DNA of 51,592 nucleotides from contig CAZIDL010000011.1 in NCBI GenBank assembly GCA_964537825.1, positions 1 through 51,592 of the forward strand, given 5' to 3'. The notes under the pieces were generated by a model. The model searched no databases. It was not told the origin of the DNA and saw only the letters and a list, made by a program, of their open reading frames with translations. The position numbers and the translations under genes are program-made. Shown here in pieces: positions 8,729-15,805 of this stretch; positions within the stretch are counted from its first letter, which is position 1; every line of letters begins with the position of its first letter. The DNA comes from CAZIDL01 sp964537825 (GTDB lineage: Bacteria > Bacteroidota > Bacteroidia > Flavobacteriales_D > CAYVSK01).

Positions 8729-9391
8729 ATGTGCCGCTCCAGCTCGATCGTCATCCTCTTCTTCCTTATCCTCTGTAATCCTTTGAAAGCCCAGGAGTCG
8801 GACAGCACGGAAGCTGATACGGCATCTCAGGACCGCATCCTTCTGATGAACGGGAAAGAGCTCAAAGGTCGCATCCTGGAAAAGGGGATCGGGGAAGTGA
8901 ACTATAAGCACAAAGTTCGGGGTGACTGGAAGGAAGAGGCTTTTGCCAAGGGACGGATCTTTTCGCTCAAACCCGCGGGAGCTCCCGAAGAGGTCTTGTA
9001 CGAACAGGATAGTTCCATCGGGAACCTGCTGGAACGTGGGGAGATGCGGTACTTCATTCACGGGGAACAGGATGCCCGCTCGGGGTATACGGCTCCCTGG
9101 ACGACCGTGGGAGGTGTTGTGATCGGAGGTGTAGGGGCTTATTTTTTGGAATTCACCATCTTCACCTTAGCGGTCCCCCTGGTCTACACCCTTGGCTCCA
9201 CGATCCCCAAAGTCCGTGTGGATGAAGGCACCGTCTCCGATCCGGCTTATCTGGATCGGGAGTTCTACTTGAAGGGTTATGAGCGGCAGGCCCGTAACCA
9301 CCGTCTTTTGAACGCGCTTAAGGGTAGCGTTGGAGGCATTTTACTGGGGATGGGCATCTACGCGATCGTCCATCCCGATCAGCTTCGTTGA
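8729..9391 (+). CDS. Hypothetical exported protein with C-terminal hydrophobic segments
   Basis: A 220-residue protein that I do not recognise. The ATG at 8729 gives a clean signal peptide (SSSIVILFFLILCNPLKAQ) ending at an AxA-like site. The following part (ILLMNGKELKGRILEKGIGEVNYKH region) resembles small beta-strand modules seen in many Bacteroidota exported proteins. Two later hydrophobic stretches (about 125-155 and 200-215) may be membrane-embedded. A longer frame from a TTG at 8708 is unlikely to be used. A TATATTCG box (8717-8724) lies just 4 nt before the ATG. The next gene follows after 6 nt, so the two form a unit. Confidence 0.7.
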   Translation: MCRSSSIVILFFLILCNPLKAQESDSTEADTASQDRILLMNGKELKGRILEKGIGEVNYKHKVRGDWKEEAFAKGRIFSLKPAGAPEEVLYEQDSSIGNLLERGEMRYFIHGEQDARSGYTAPWTTVGGVVIGGVGAYFLEFTIFTLAVPLVYTLGSTIPKVRVDEGTVSDPAYLDREFYLKGYERQARNHRLLNALKGSVGGILLGMGIYAIVHPDQLR

Positions 9392-9397
9392 GCGTTC

Positions 9398-10234
9398 TTG
9401 CGCCTTTTTCTTTATCTCATCCATAGCAACTTTTGGATCGCGCTCGCTGCCCCGGCCCTGATCGGGGTGACCTGCTACGAGCAGGGGCTCCCTTATCCGA
9501 GCCACCTCGGGATCGCGGCTTTTTTCCTGGTCCTTCTTTCCTATACCCTTCAGCGATGGGTGCGTCTGAACGATGCCGCCGGTCCGGATCGCTCTGCTCC
9601 CACCTCTTTTTTTTCGCAAAGGACTTACAGGATCTTGCTCTTGATAGGGGGGGGAGGAGCTGCAGTTTCTCTTTCCGGATTGAAGTTCCTTACCCTATAC
9701 GCACTCCTCCCTCTGGGATTGATATCGCTTTTTTATGCACTTCCTTTGTTCGGGGCCGGGAAAGGATTGCGGGACCTTCCTTACCTCAAGGTCTTTCTGA
9801 TCGCCTTGTCCTGGGCTTATCTCACCGTGGGGGTCCCCGCCCCTGAATGCGGCTTCTGGATGGAGGCGAGCGAATGGCTTCTCTTCACGGAGCGGACCCT
9901 TTTCGTCCTCGCCATCACGATCCCCTTCGACATCCGGGATCTTCCCTACGACGATCCCTCGAAGCGCACATTTCCCCAAGTCATAGGGGTTCGCTCAGCG
10001 AAGGTCCTCTCCATCTTCCTCCTTATCCTTTTCCTCGCTAGCAGTGCTCTACGCCTTCTTGCCTCTGAGAACGGGCTCTCTTTGATGCTGGGGTATACCA
10101 CTACGGCCGCCCTTGCGGCTTATCTGATCGGGAGGACAGGTCCCGGAAAGGCCCCGCTGCTTTACGGGGGTTATCTTGACGGGACCATGCTCTTCATGTT
10201 CCTTGCCGTTTCCGTGTTTGAGCTTCTTCTATGA
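9398..10234 (+). CDS. UbiA-like prenyltransferase-related membrane protein
   Basis: A 278-residue polytopic membrane protein with about eight hydrophobic segments. It carries weak forms of the two Asp-rich motifs of the UbiA superfamily: LND at 57-59 and DIRDLPYD at 178-185 (Asp178, Asp181, Asp185), the second placed as expected in the cytoplasmic loop. UbiA enzymes attach prenyl chains to aromatic or sugar acceptors; the acceptor here is unknown and the first motif is poor, so catalysis is uncertain. The start is a TTG two codons after the in-frame TGA of the previous gene; no ATG occurs until about residue 155, so the TTG start is forced. The 3' end overlaps hemL by 6 nt. Confidence 0.78.
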   Translation: MRLFLYLIHSNFWIALAAPALIGVTCYEQGLPYPSHLGIAAFFLVLLSYTLQRWVRLNDAAGPDRSAPTSFFSQRTYRILLLIGGGGAAVSLSGLKFLTLYALLPLGLISLFYALPLFGAGKGLRDLPYLKVFLIALSWAYLTVGVPAPECGFWMEASEWLLFTERTLFVLAITIPFDIRDLPYDDPSKRTFPQVIGVRSAKVLSIFLLILFLASSALRLLASENGLSLMLGYTTTAALAAYLIGRTGPGKAPLLYGGYLDGTMLFMFLAVSVFELLL

Positions 10235-11521
10235 AAAGACCACGTCCAGGGCTTCTTTGAAGGCCTCAGCAGCTTCCTGGAGGTCTTCTTCCCCGTGTGC
10301 AGTGGAGATGAATCCCATTTCGAAACCGGAGGGCCCCATATAGACGCCTCGTTGGAGAAGTTCCCGATGAAGGACTTGAAAACGTTCCGGGGTTTCCTCG
10401 GGGATCTCGTCAGGACGGGTGATCGCTCCTTTTTCGGAGAAAGCGCACCAGAAGATGGAACCGATCTGGATCATGCGGAAGGGGTAGTCCTTTTCAGCCG
10501 CATATTGCTCCACTTGGTCCGCGAACTCGCGCGTGCGTTTGTCCTGATCCTCGTAGAAACCGGGCATCGTGCATTCGGTGAGCTGGGCTAAACCTGCGGC
10601 CATTGCCACCGGGTTGCCGGAGAGGGTTCCGGCTTGATAGACCTTCCCTTCCGGGGAAAGCTGCTGCATGATATGTTCCTTGCCGGCGAAGGCACCCACT
10701 GGCATTCCTCCGCCGATGATCTTACCGTAAGCCACGAGGTCCGGCCGGATGCCGTAGAAGCCGGCAGCCCCCTCGAAACCGATCCGGAAGCCGGAGATCA
10801 CTTCGTCGAAGATCAGGAGGATGCCTTCCTCATCACAGATGTCGCGCAACTGTTGAAGGTATTTCTGCTCCTGGATCAGAAGTCCCGTGTTCGCAGGGAT
10901 CGGTTCGATGATCATCGCGGCAAGATCATCCCGATGCTCCTTGACCGCTTCTTGCAAAGCCTTTTTGTCGTTCAGGGGAAGGACGATGGTATCCCTGGCT
11001 ACGTGTTCCGGAACTCCTGCGGAGGAAGAGGTGCCCAGCGTCGCTAGGCCGGACCCTGCCTTGACCAGAAGCGGGTCGACGTGCCCATGGTAGCACCCAT
11101 CGAACTTGATGATCTTGTTCTTGCCGGTAAAACCTCGTGCCAAACGGATGGTCGACATCGTGGCCTCGGTGCCCGAATTGACGAATCGGAGCTGGTCCAC
11201 GTAGCGATCGTGCTTGAGGATGACCTCGGCCAGTTCGTTCTCCATCTCCGTTGGGGTCCCGAAAGAGGTGCCTTTCCGGAGGGTGGTGTTCACCATCTCG
11301 ATCACCTTGGGATGAGCATGGCCCAGTATAAGCGGGCCGAAGGAACAACAGAAGTCGATGTATTCGTTCCCGTCCGCATCGGTGATCCGGCATCCAGCCC
11401 CTTTTTCCATGAAGATCGGCGAGCCTTCCACGGCCTTGAAAGCCCGGGCTGGAGAATTGACCCCGCCGGGGAAATATTGCTTTGCCCTTTGAAAAAGTTC
11501 TTCGGATCGGTCCCTTTGCAT
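10229..11521 (-). CDS. hemL: Glutamate-1-semialdehyde 2,1-aminomutase
   Basis: A 430-residue class-III PLP aminotransferase fold enzyme. It converts glutamate-1-semialdehyde to 5-aminolevulinate in the C5 heme pathway. GGVNSPARAF (19-28), FDE (238-240, Asp239) and AYGKIIGGG with the PLP lysine at 267 are all present, and the length is that of the family. It is transcribed alone on the minus strand. The leader contains a large hairpin (11542-11573) right at the predicted transcript start, so post-transcriptional or operator control is possible. Other heme genes are not in this window. Confidence 0.96.
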   Translation of the reverse strand: MQRDRSEELFQRAKQYFPGGVNSPARAFKAVEGSPIFMEKGAGCRITDADGNEYIDFCCSFGPLILGHAHPKVIEMVNTTLRKGTSFGTPTEMENELAEVILKHDRYVDQLRFVNSGTEATMSTIRLARGFTGKNKIIKFDGCYHGHVDPLLVKAGSGLATLGTSSSAGVPEHVARDTIVLPLNDKKALQEAVKEHRDDLAAMIIEPIPANTGLLIQEQKYLQQLRDICDEEGILLIFDEVISGFRIGFEGAAGFYGIRPDLVAYGKIIGGGMPVGAFAGKEHIMQQLSPEGKVYQAGTLSGNPVAMAAGLAQLTECTMPGFYEDQDKRTREFADQVEQYAAEKDYPFRMIQIGSIFWCAFSEKGAITRPDEIPEETPERFQVLHRELLQRGVYMGPSGFEMGFISTAHGEEDLQEAAEAFKEALDVVFS

Positions 11522-11541
11522 GAAGTTCTTTTACCTTTTGG

Positions 11542-11573
11542 CCCGCTAAAGTGGGTTGCCCTACCTTAGCGGG
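11542..11573 (-). repeat. Inverted repeat at the 5' end of the hemL leader
   Basis: The arms CCCGCTAA (11542-11549) and TTAGCGGG (11566-11573) are perfectly complementary, and the 16-nt loop itself can pair (GTGGG with CCCTAC). On the minus strand the predicted start site of hemL falls next to 11573, so the RNA would begin with this hairpin. It has no T tract, so it is not a terminator for kynU-side transcription. It may stabilise the mRNA or be an operator. Confidence 0.55.
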
Positions 11574-11577
11574 CGCT

Positions 11578-11585
11578 CAAAATTA
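11578..11585 (-). promoter_or_regulatory. -7 promoter box of hemL
   Basis: The minus strand reads TAATTTTG, an exact TAnnTTTG match. It lies 57 nt before the hemL ATG. No good -33 TTTG is seen at 19-21 nt spacing, which is common for weaker promoters. Confidence 0.5.
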
Positions 11586-11610
11586 GGAAGAATAGCCTGA
11601 AAGCTTATCG

Positions 11611-12885
11611 ATGAGCAAGAATGCTGAAGCGAAGGATGCTGATTCTTTGGATCGAGAGGATGAGCTGAGCGATCTGCGGGAGGAGTTCCATTTCCCGGAC
11701 GACGGAAATGGCGGTAAAAAGCTTTATTTCACCGGGAATTCGCTCGGTTTGCAGCCCAAAAGGGCCCGGCGGATCATCGAGGAAGAGCTCGAGGATTGGG
11801 CCCGGTACGGTGTGGATGGGCATTTCGAAGCCCGGCGCCCTTGGTTCTACTACCACCATTATTTCAAGGAACCCCTGGGTCGGGTGTTGGGAGCTAAGCC
11901 TGAAGAGGTGACCGCCATGAATTCGCTCACCACGGACCTCCACCTTTTGATGGTATCCTTCTACCGCCCGGATCAGAAGCGTTATCGCATCCTTTGCGAA
12001 GGGAAGCCCTTTCCTTCGGATCGCTACGCTTTCGAAAGCCAGGTCCGCTTTCACGGCTTCGATCCTGATGATGCGATCGTGGAACTGCATCCCCGCGCAG
12101 GGGAGACCCAACTCCGAACGACGGACATCCTGGATACGATCGAAGCCTATCGCGACAGCCTGGCCCTCGTGCTCCTCGGAGGGGTCAATTACTACAGCGG
12201 GCAGGCTTTCCGGATCGGGGGTATTACCGAAAAAGCTCATGAATGCGGAGCGATGGCCGGCTTCGATCTGGCCCATGCTGCAGGGAACCTGAAGCTTGAA
12301 CTGCATCGCCACGATGTGGACTTTGCGGCCTGGTGCTCTTACAAATACCTCAATTCCGGTCCCGGTAGCGTTGGAGGGATCTTCGTGAACGAGAAGCACG
12401 GCTCCGATGAGGCCCTTCCCCGTTTCGCCGGATGGTGGGGACACGATGAGGAGAGCCGTTTCCGTATGGAAAAGGGGTTCTCACCGATGAAGGGGGCCGA
12501 TGGCTGGCAATTGAGCAATGCGCCGGTCTTTGCTATGGCTCCGCATTTGGCTGCTCTTGAGCTCTTCGACCGAGCAGGTATGGGGGCTTTGAGGAAAAAG
12601 AGCGAGCAGCTCACCAACTACCTGGAGCGAGTGCTCGATGAAGTGAACGAAAGGAAGGGGGGAGGGATGATCGAAGTGATCACCCCGAGCGAGCCTGAGG
12701 ACCGAGGAGCGCAGTTATCCTTTCGGATCGGTGGTGAAGGGAGAAAGGTCCATGAAGCTTTGGTCGAAGCAGGTGTGAGCGTCGATTTCCGGGAGCCGGA
12801 TGTGATAAGAGCTGCACCGGTTCCCCTCTACAATTCCTTTGCGGATGTAAAGGCGTTCGGGGAGCGCCTTGAAGCGGCGTTGTGA
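11611..12885 (+). CDS. kynU: Kynureninase
   Basis: A 424-residue PLP enzyme that cleaves kynurenine or 3-hydroxykynurenine to (3-hydroxy)anthranilate and alanine. The N-terminal KLYFTGNSLGLQPK segment, GFDLAHAAGN (Asp219) and the PLP lysine in WCSYKYLNSGPG (Lys245) are typical, and the length is full. It is followed by a micro-ORF and kynurenine 3-monooxygenase, so it acts in tryptophan breakdown toward NAD synthesis or as a catabolic route. The tryptophan dioxygenase, formamidase and 3-hydroxyanthranilate dioxygenase genes are not in this window. Confidence 0.96.
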   Translation: MSKNAEAKDADSLDREDELSDLREEFHFPDDGNGGKKLYFTGNSLGLQPKRARRIIEEELEDWARYGVDGHFEARRPWFYYHHYFKEPLGRVLGAKPEEVTAMNSLTTDLHLLMVSFYRPDQKRYRILCEGKPFPSDRYAFESQVRFHGFDPDDAIVELHPRAGETQLRTTDILDTIEAYRDSLALVLLGGVNYYSGQAFRIGGITEKAHECGAMAGFDLAHAAGNLKLELHRHDVDFAAWCSYKYLNSGPGSVGGIFVNEKHGSDEALPRFAGWWGHDEESRFRMEKGFSPMKGADGWQLSNAPVFAMAPHLAALELFDRAGMGALRKKSEQLTNYLERVLDEVNERKGGGMIEVITPSEPEDRGAQLSFRIGGEGRKVHEALVEAGVSVDFREPDVIRAAPVPLYNSFADVKAFGERLEAAL

Positions 12886-12910
12886 GGGAGTCCTATACTT
12901 TGTAGGTTCT

Positions 12911-13039
12911 ATGTGGTGGTTCTTCATCATCCTTTTGCTGATCCTGATCATGATGCGGATCTTTAGCCGTTGGGGGCGTCGAGAACCGAAAGGAGGACGT
13001 TATTTTCGCTCCCGCTATCGGGAACACTGGAAGCGCTGA
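12911..13039 (+). CDS. 42-residue single-pass membrane micro-protein
   Basis: A short ORF of ATG plus 41 codons between kynU and kmo. The N-terminus is strongly hydrophobic (residues 2-15, Trp/Phe/Ile/Leu) and the rest is very basic (Arg/Lys rich, ending HWKR). This is a typical single-pass membrane micro-protein with a basic cytoplasmic tail. It begins 25 nt after kynU and ends 11 nt before the kmo ATG, filling the gap neatly. It resembles the general layout of short DUF4834-type proteins of Flavobacteriales, but is shorter, and I cannot assign a family. Confidence 0.6.
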   Translation: MWWFFIILLLILIMMRIFSRWGRREPKGGRYFRSRYREHWKR

Positions 13040-13050
13040 CCTTTACCTGT

Positions 13051-14409
13051 ATGGAACGTATCGCTATCGTCGGAGCCGGATTGGTGGGTAGCCTCGAAGC
13101 TCTTCACCTTGCTCGCCGGGGATATGAGGTAAGGGTTTATGAGGGGCGTAACGACCTTCGGGGGAGTGAGGCGGAAGGAGGACGTTCTATTAACCTGGCG
13201 CTTTCGGATCGGGGGCGGCGGGCTCTTCGGACGGTGGGACTCGAGGAGCGGATCATGGGAATGGCCATTCCGATGGAAGGACGAATGGTGCATCCATTGG
13301 AGGAGGAAGTGAATTTCCAGCGTTATGGCCTTGAAGGGCAGGCCATTCATTCCGTAAGTCGGGCCGGTCTCAATCGGGAATTGCTTCGCGCTGCAGATGA
13401 CTACGAGGCACTATCGCTCCATTTCGAGCAAAAATGCCGGGATGTGGACCTGGAAAGGAACGAGCTCGTTCTGGAGGACCGCCGTAGCGAGGAACAATAC
13501 CGGCAAGGTTTCGATCGGATCATCGGGACGGATGGAGCTTTTTCCGCTGTTCGGACCCGGCTCATGAAGACGGACCGCTTCGACTATTCGCAGTCCTTTC
13601 TGGCCCACGGTTACAAGGAACTTCACATCCCGCCGGATGCGAACGGAAAGCATCGTATGGCCGACAATGCCCTTCATATCTGGCCGCGCGGCTCCTACAT
13701 GATGATCGCCCTTCCCAATCCGGACGGCAGTTATACCTGTACCCTCTTCCTCCCTTTTGAAGGAGCGCCTTCCTTCGCTTCATTGGACAGCGATAAGAAG
13801 GTGCAACGCTTTTTTCAGGAGAACTTCCCGGATGCTGTGGCCCAAATGCCGACCTTGCTCGAGGATTTCTGGAAAAACCCAAGCTCTTCCCTTGTCACGA
13901 TCCGCTGCGAACCCTGGCATTACCAGGGGCGGGTGCTCTTGATGGGCGATGCTTCTCATGCCATCGTTCCGTTCTACGGACAGGGAATGAACGCCGGCTT
14001 TGAGGATTGTACGATCCTCGAAGAGCAGCTCGATGCTCATAAGGATACCGGGGAGGCTTTGATCGCTTTTTCAAGGCAACGAAAGCCCGATGCGGATGCG
14101 ATCGCGGACCTTGCGCTCTGGAACTTCATCGAAATGCGTGACAAGACCGCGGATCCTCGTTTTCTCCTTAGAAAACGGATCGAAAAGCGCCTCCACGAGA
14201 AGCGTCCGGATCTCTGGAAACCCCTCTACTCGATGGTGACCTTTAGCCATGAGCCTTATTCCAAAGCACTGGAAGAAGGGAAAAAACAAGCCGCTATCAT
14301 GGAGCGGATCATGGAGCGGCCGGACATCGAAGAAAAATGGGATAGCGAGGAGGTGGCACAGGATGCGTTTGAACGGATCGAGAAATGGGAAGCAGAAGAA
14401 AGGAAATGA
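13051..14409 (+). CDS. kmo: Kynurenine 3-monooxygenase
   Basis: A 452-residue FAD-dependent hydroxylase that converts kynurenine to 3-hydroxykynurenine with NADPH and O2. GAGLVG (8-13) is the FAD dinucleotide motif, and GDASH (299-303) with the following PFYGQGMNAGFEDC segment is the second FAD site. The ATG at 13051 places the Rossmann fold right at the N-terminus as in the family; the open frame continues upstream through the micro-ORF region without a suitable start. It pairs with kynU. Its stop overlaps the start of the next gene (ATGA). Confidence 0.95.
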   Translation: MERIAIVGAGLVGSLEALHLARRGYEVRVYEGRNDLRGSEAEGGRSINLALSDRGRRALRTVGLEERIMGMAIPMEGRMVHPLEEEVNFQRYGLEGQAIHSVSRAGLNRELLRAADDYEALSLHFEQKCRDVDLERNELVLEDRRSEEQYRQGFDRIIGTDGAFSAVRTRLMKTDRFDYSQSFLAHGYKELHIPPDANGKHRMADNALHIWPRGSYMMIALPNPDGSYTCTLFLPFEGAPSFASLDSDKKVQRFFQENFPDAVAQMPTLLEDFWKNPSSSLVTIRCEPWHYQGRVLLMGDASHAIVPFYGQGMNAGFEDCTILEEQLDAHKDTGEALIAFSRQRKPDADAIADLALWNFIEMRDKTADPRFLLRKRIEKRLHEKRPDLWKPLYSMVTFSHEPYSKALEEGKKQAAIMERIMERPDIEEKWDSEEVAQDAFERIEKWEAEERK

Positions 14410-15254
14410 AAAGGGGCATCTTCCTTATTTTCGATCCCGTGTTGTTCTGGCGTAGGTTCCATATCCGTGAATTCCTGTCAGCCGCGACGCTGGTCTTTTG
14501 CTCCCTTGCATTCCCGGCAAAGGGTCAGTTCATGACCTCTCCGGATTTTGAGAAGCTTTTCCCGACCGGTAATACCTATAAGATGAGCTGGTGGCAGCTC
14601 GAGGGTGGAGGGATCTACAACGTACCGACGAGCGGTAAGCAGACCCGTGTCATGATGGAAAGGCAGGATACCACGCTCCGGACGACCTTCACTCCAGGGG
14701 GTGGCTTTTCCTATAGCGCCCGTCTCGGCCGTTATCACTTTACCCCGGACCTTCGGTTCTTCAAGTACATCGATTATAGCTTGGGATATCGGCGGATCGT
14801 GGGGAGCGAATCCTACGAGTCGGAGGTGAGCGTCGATGGACGTGGTGAACGATCCGTGGAGCAAGGATCGGCCGAGTTCGATGAGGCTTATCTGATGCTC
14901 AATTTTCACCTGAACAACGTGCTTCAGACCGCTGATCATGGGTTTTTGCAGAATTCGATCGGCGTGAACGCAGAATATCGCCTTCGAAGCGGCAAGGTGG
15001 GTTATGCCAACAGCTCCTTCGACCTGGAGCCGGACCAGCCGCCCAAATTCTTCAGTCAGCTGAATTACCGTTTGGGATACGGCGTAAAGGTCTCCAAGAA
15101 GCTCTACATTGTTCCTGCCCTTCAGACCGCTATCCTGAACGTCTACCCCCTCGATATCAATTCGACCTTACCCTTGCTCAACAGCCGCTATCGGAGCATC
15201 AGTCTTTCGATCAAGTTCCTTTTCCTGACACGCTATCACCCGAGCGGTTATTGA
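14406..15254 (+). CDS. Hypothetical outer-membrane-like protein
   Basis: A 282-residue protein of unknown function. A basic N-terminus (KRG...RR) precedes a hydrophobic segment near 28-42 ending AKG, as in a Sec signal peptide. The mature region alternates aromatic and polar residues (YHFTPDLRFFKYIDYSLGYR; ends in aromatic Tyr), typical of an outer-membrane beta barrel in Bacteroidota. The ATG at 14406 overlaps the kmo stop (ATGA), so it is probably translated by coupling in the kynurenine operon. Whether it has anything to do with kynurenine or only shares the transcript is unknown. Confidence 0.75.
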   Translation: MKRGIFLIFDPVLFWRRFHIREFLSAATLVFCSLAFPAKGQFMTSPDFEKLFPTGNTYKMSWWQLEGGGIYNVPTSGKQTRVMMERQDTTLRTTFTPGGGFSYSARLGRYHFTPDLRFFKYIDYSLGYRRIVGSESYESEVSVDGRGERSVEQGSAEFDEAYLMLNFHLNNVLQTADHGFLQNSIGVNAEYRLRSGKVGYANSSFDLEPDQPPKFFSQLNYRLGYGVKVSKKLYIVPALQTAILNVYPLDINSTLPLLNSRYRSISLSIKFLFLTRYHPSGY

Positions 15255-15269
15255 TCGATCTTCCGCTCG
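15241..15269. terminator. Hairpin over convergent gene ends (possible terminator)
   Basis: CGAGCGG (15241-15247) pairs with CCGCTCG (15263-15269) around a 15-nt loop. The hairpin covers the last codons of the outer-membrane-like gene and lies just past dtd on the opposite strand. No clear T tract follows on either strand, so termination is only possible. Confidence 0.3.
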
Positions 15270-15270
15270 A

Positions 15271-15726
15271 TCAGAACTTCTTTTCCTTGGTATCGAGGAT
15301 CAGGGTGACCGGTCCGTCGTTGCAGAGCTCTACTTGCATATAAGCTCCGAATTCACCAGTTCCCACCTTTTTGCCGAGTCTGTCCTGGAGACGCTCGATG
15401 AAGTCCTCGTAAAGGGGAGTTGAAAGGTCCGGACCAGCTGCTCGTACGAATGAGGGCCGTGTACCTTTACGCGCGTTCCCGTGTAGGGTGAACTGGCTGA
15501 CCACCAAGGCGTCCCCTCCGATGTCCGAAAGGGAACGGTTCATTTTGTCCTCTTCATCGGGGAAGATCCGAAGCGAAGGGATCTTGTTTGCGAGCCATTC
15601 CCCATCGTTCGCATCATCCTCGGTCTCGATGCCGAGGAGTATCAGAAGGCCTTGCCCGATACTGCTTTGCTCACCTCCTTCTACGGTTACGCTGGCTTTG
15701 CTTACGCGTTGAACAACGGCTCTCAT
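15271..15726 (-). CDS. dtd: D-aminoacyl-tRNA deacylase
   Basis: A 151-residue homodimeric proofreading enzyme that removes D-amino acids (and glycine from tRNA-Ala) mischarged on tRNA. SQFTLHG (77-83) and NDGPVTLILD (136-145, with the Gly-cisPro element) are both conserved, and the protein starts with the typical RAVVQRVSKASV segment. It is transcribed alone from the minus strand. The C-terminus lies 16 nt from the convergent outer-membrane-like gene. Confidence 0.97.
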   Translation of the reverse strand: MRAVVQRVSKASVTVEGGEQSSIGQGLLILLGIETEDDANDGEWLANKIPSLRIFPDEEDKMNRSLSDIGGDALVVSQFTLHGNARKGTRPSFVRAAGPDLSTPLYEDFIERLQDRLGKKVGTGEFGAYMQVELCNDGPVTLILDTKEKKF

Positions 15727-15805
15727 AGGTGTGTGAAGGTAAAGGATCGATCCGAGGAAAGCTGTTTTGGCTTTTTATTCTCTTTTGTTTTGTTAACTTA
15801 AAGGA

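Noticed and set aside
12970..13050. 27-residue N-terminal extension of kmo
   Set aside because: The FAD motif belongs at the N-terminus; the extension overlaps the micro-ORF and has no ribosome-binding site.
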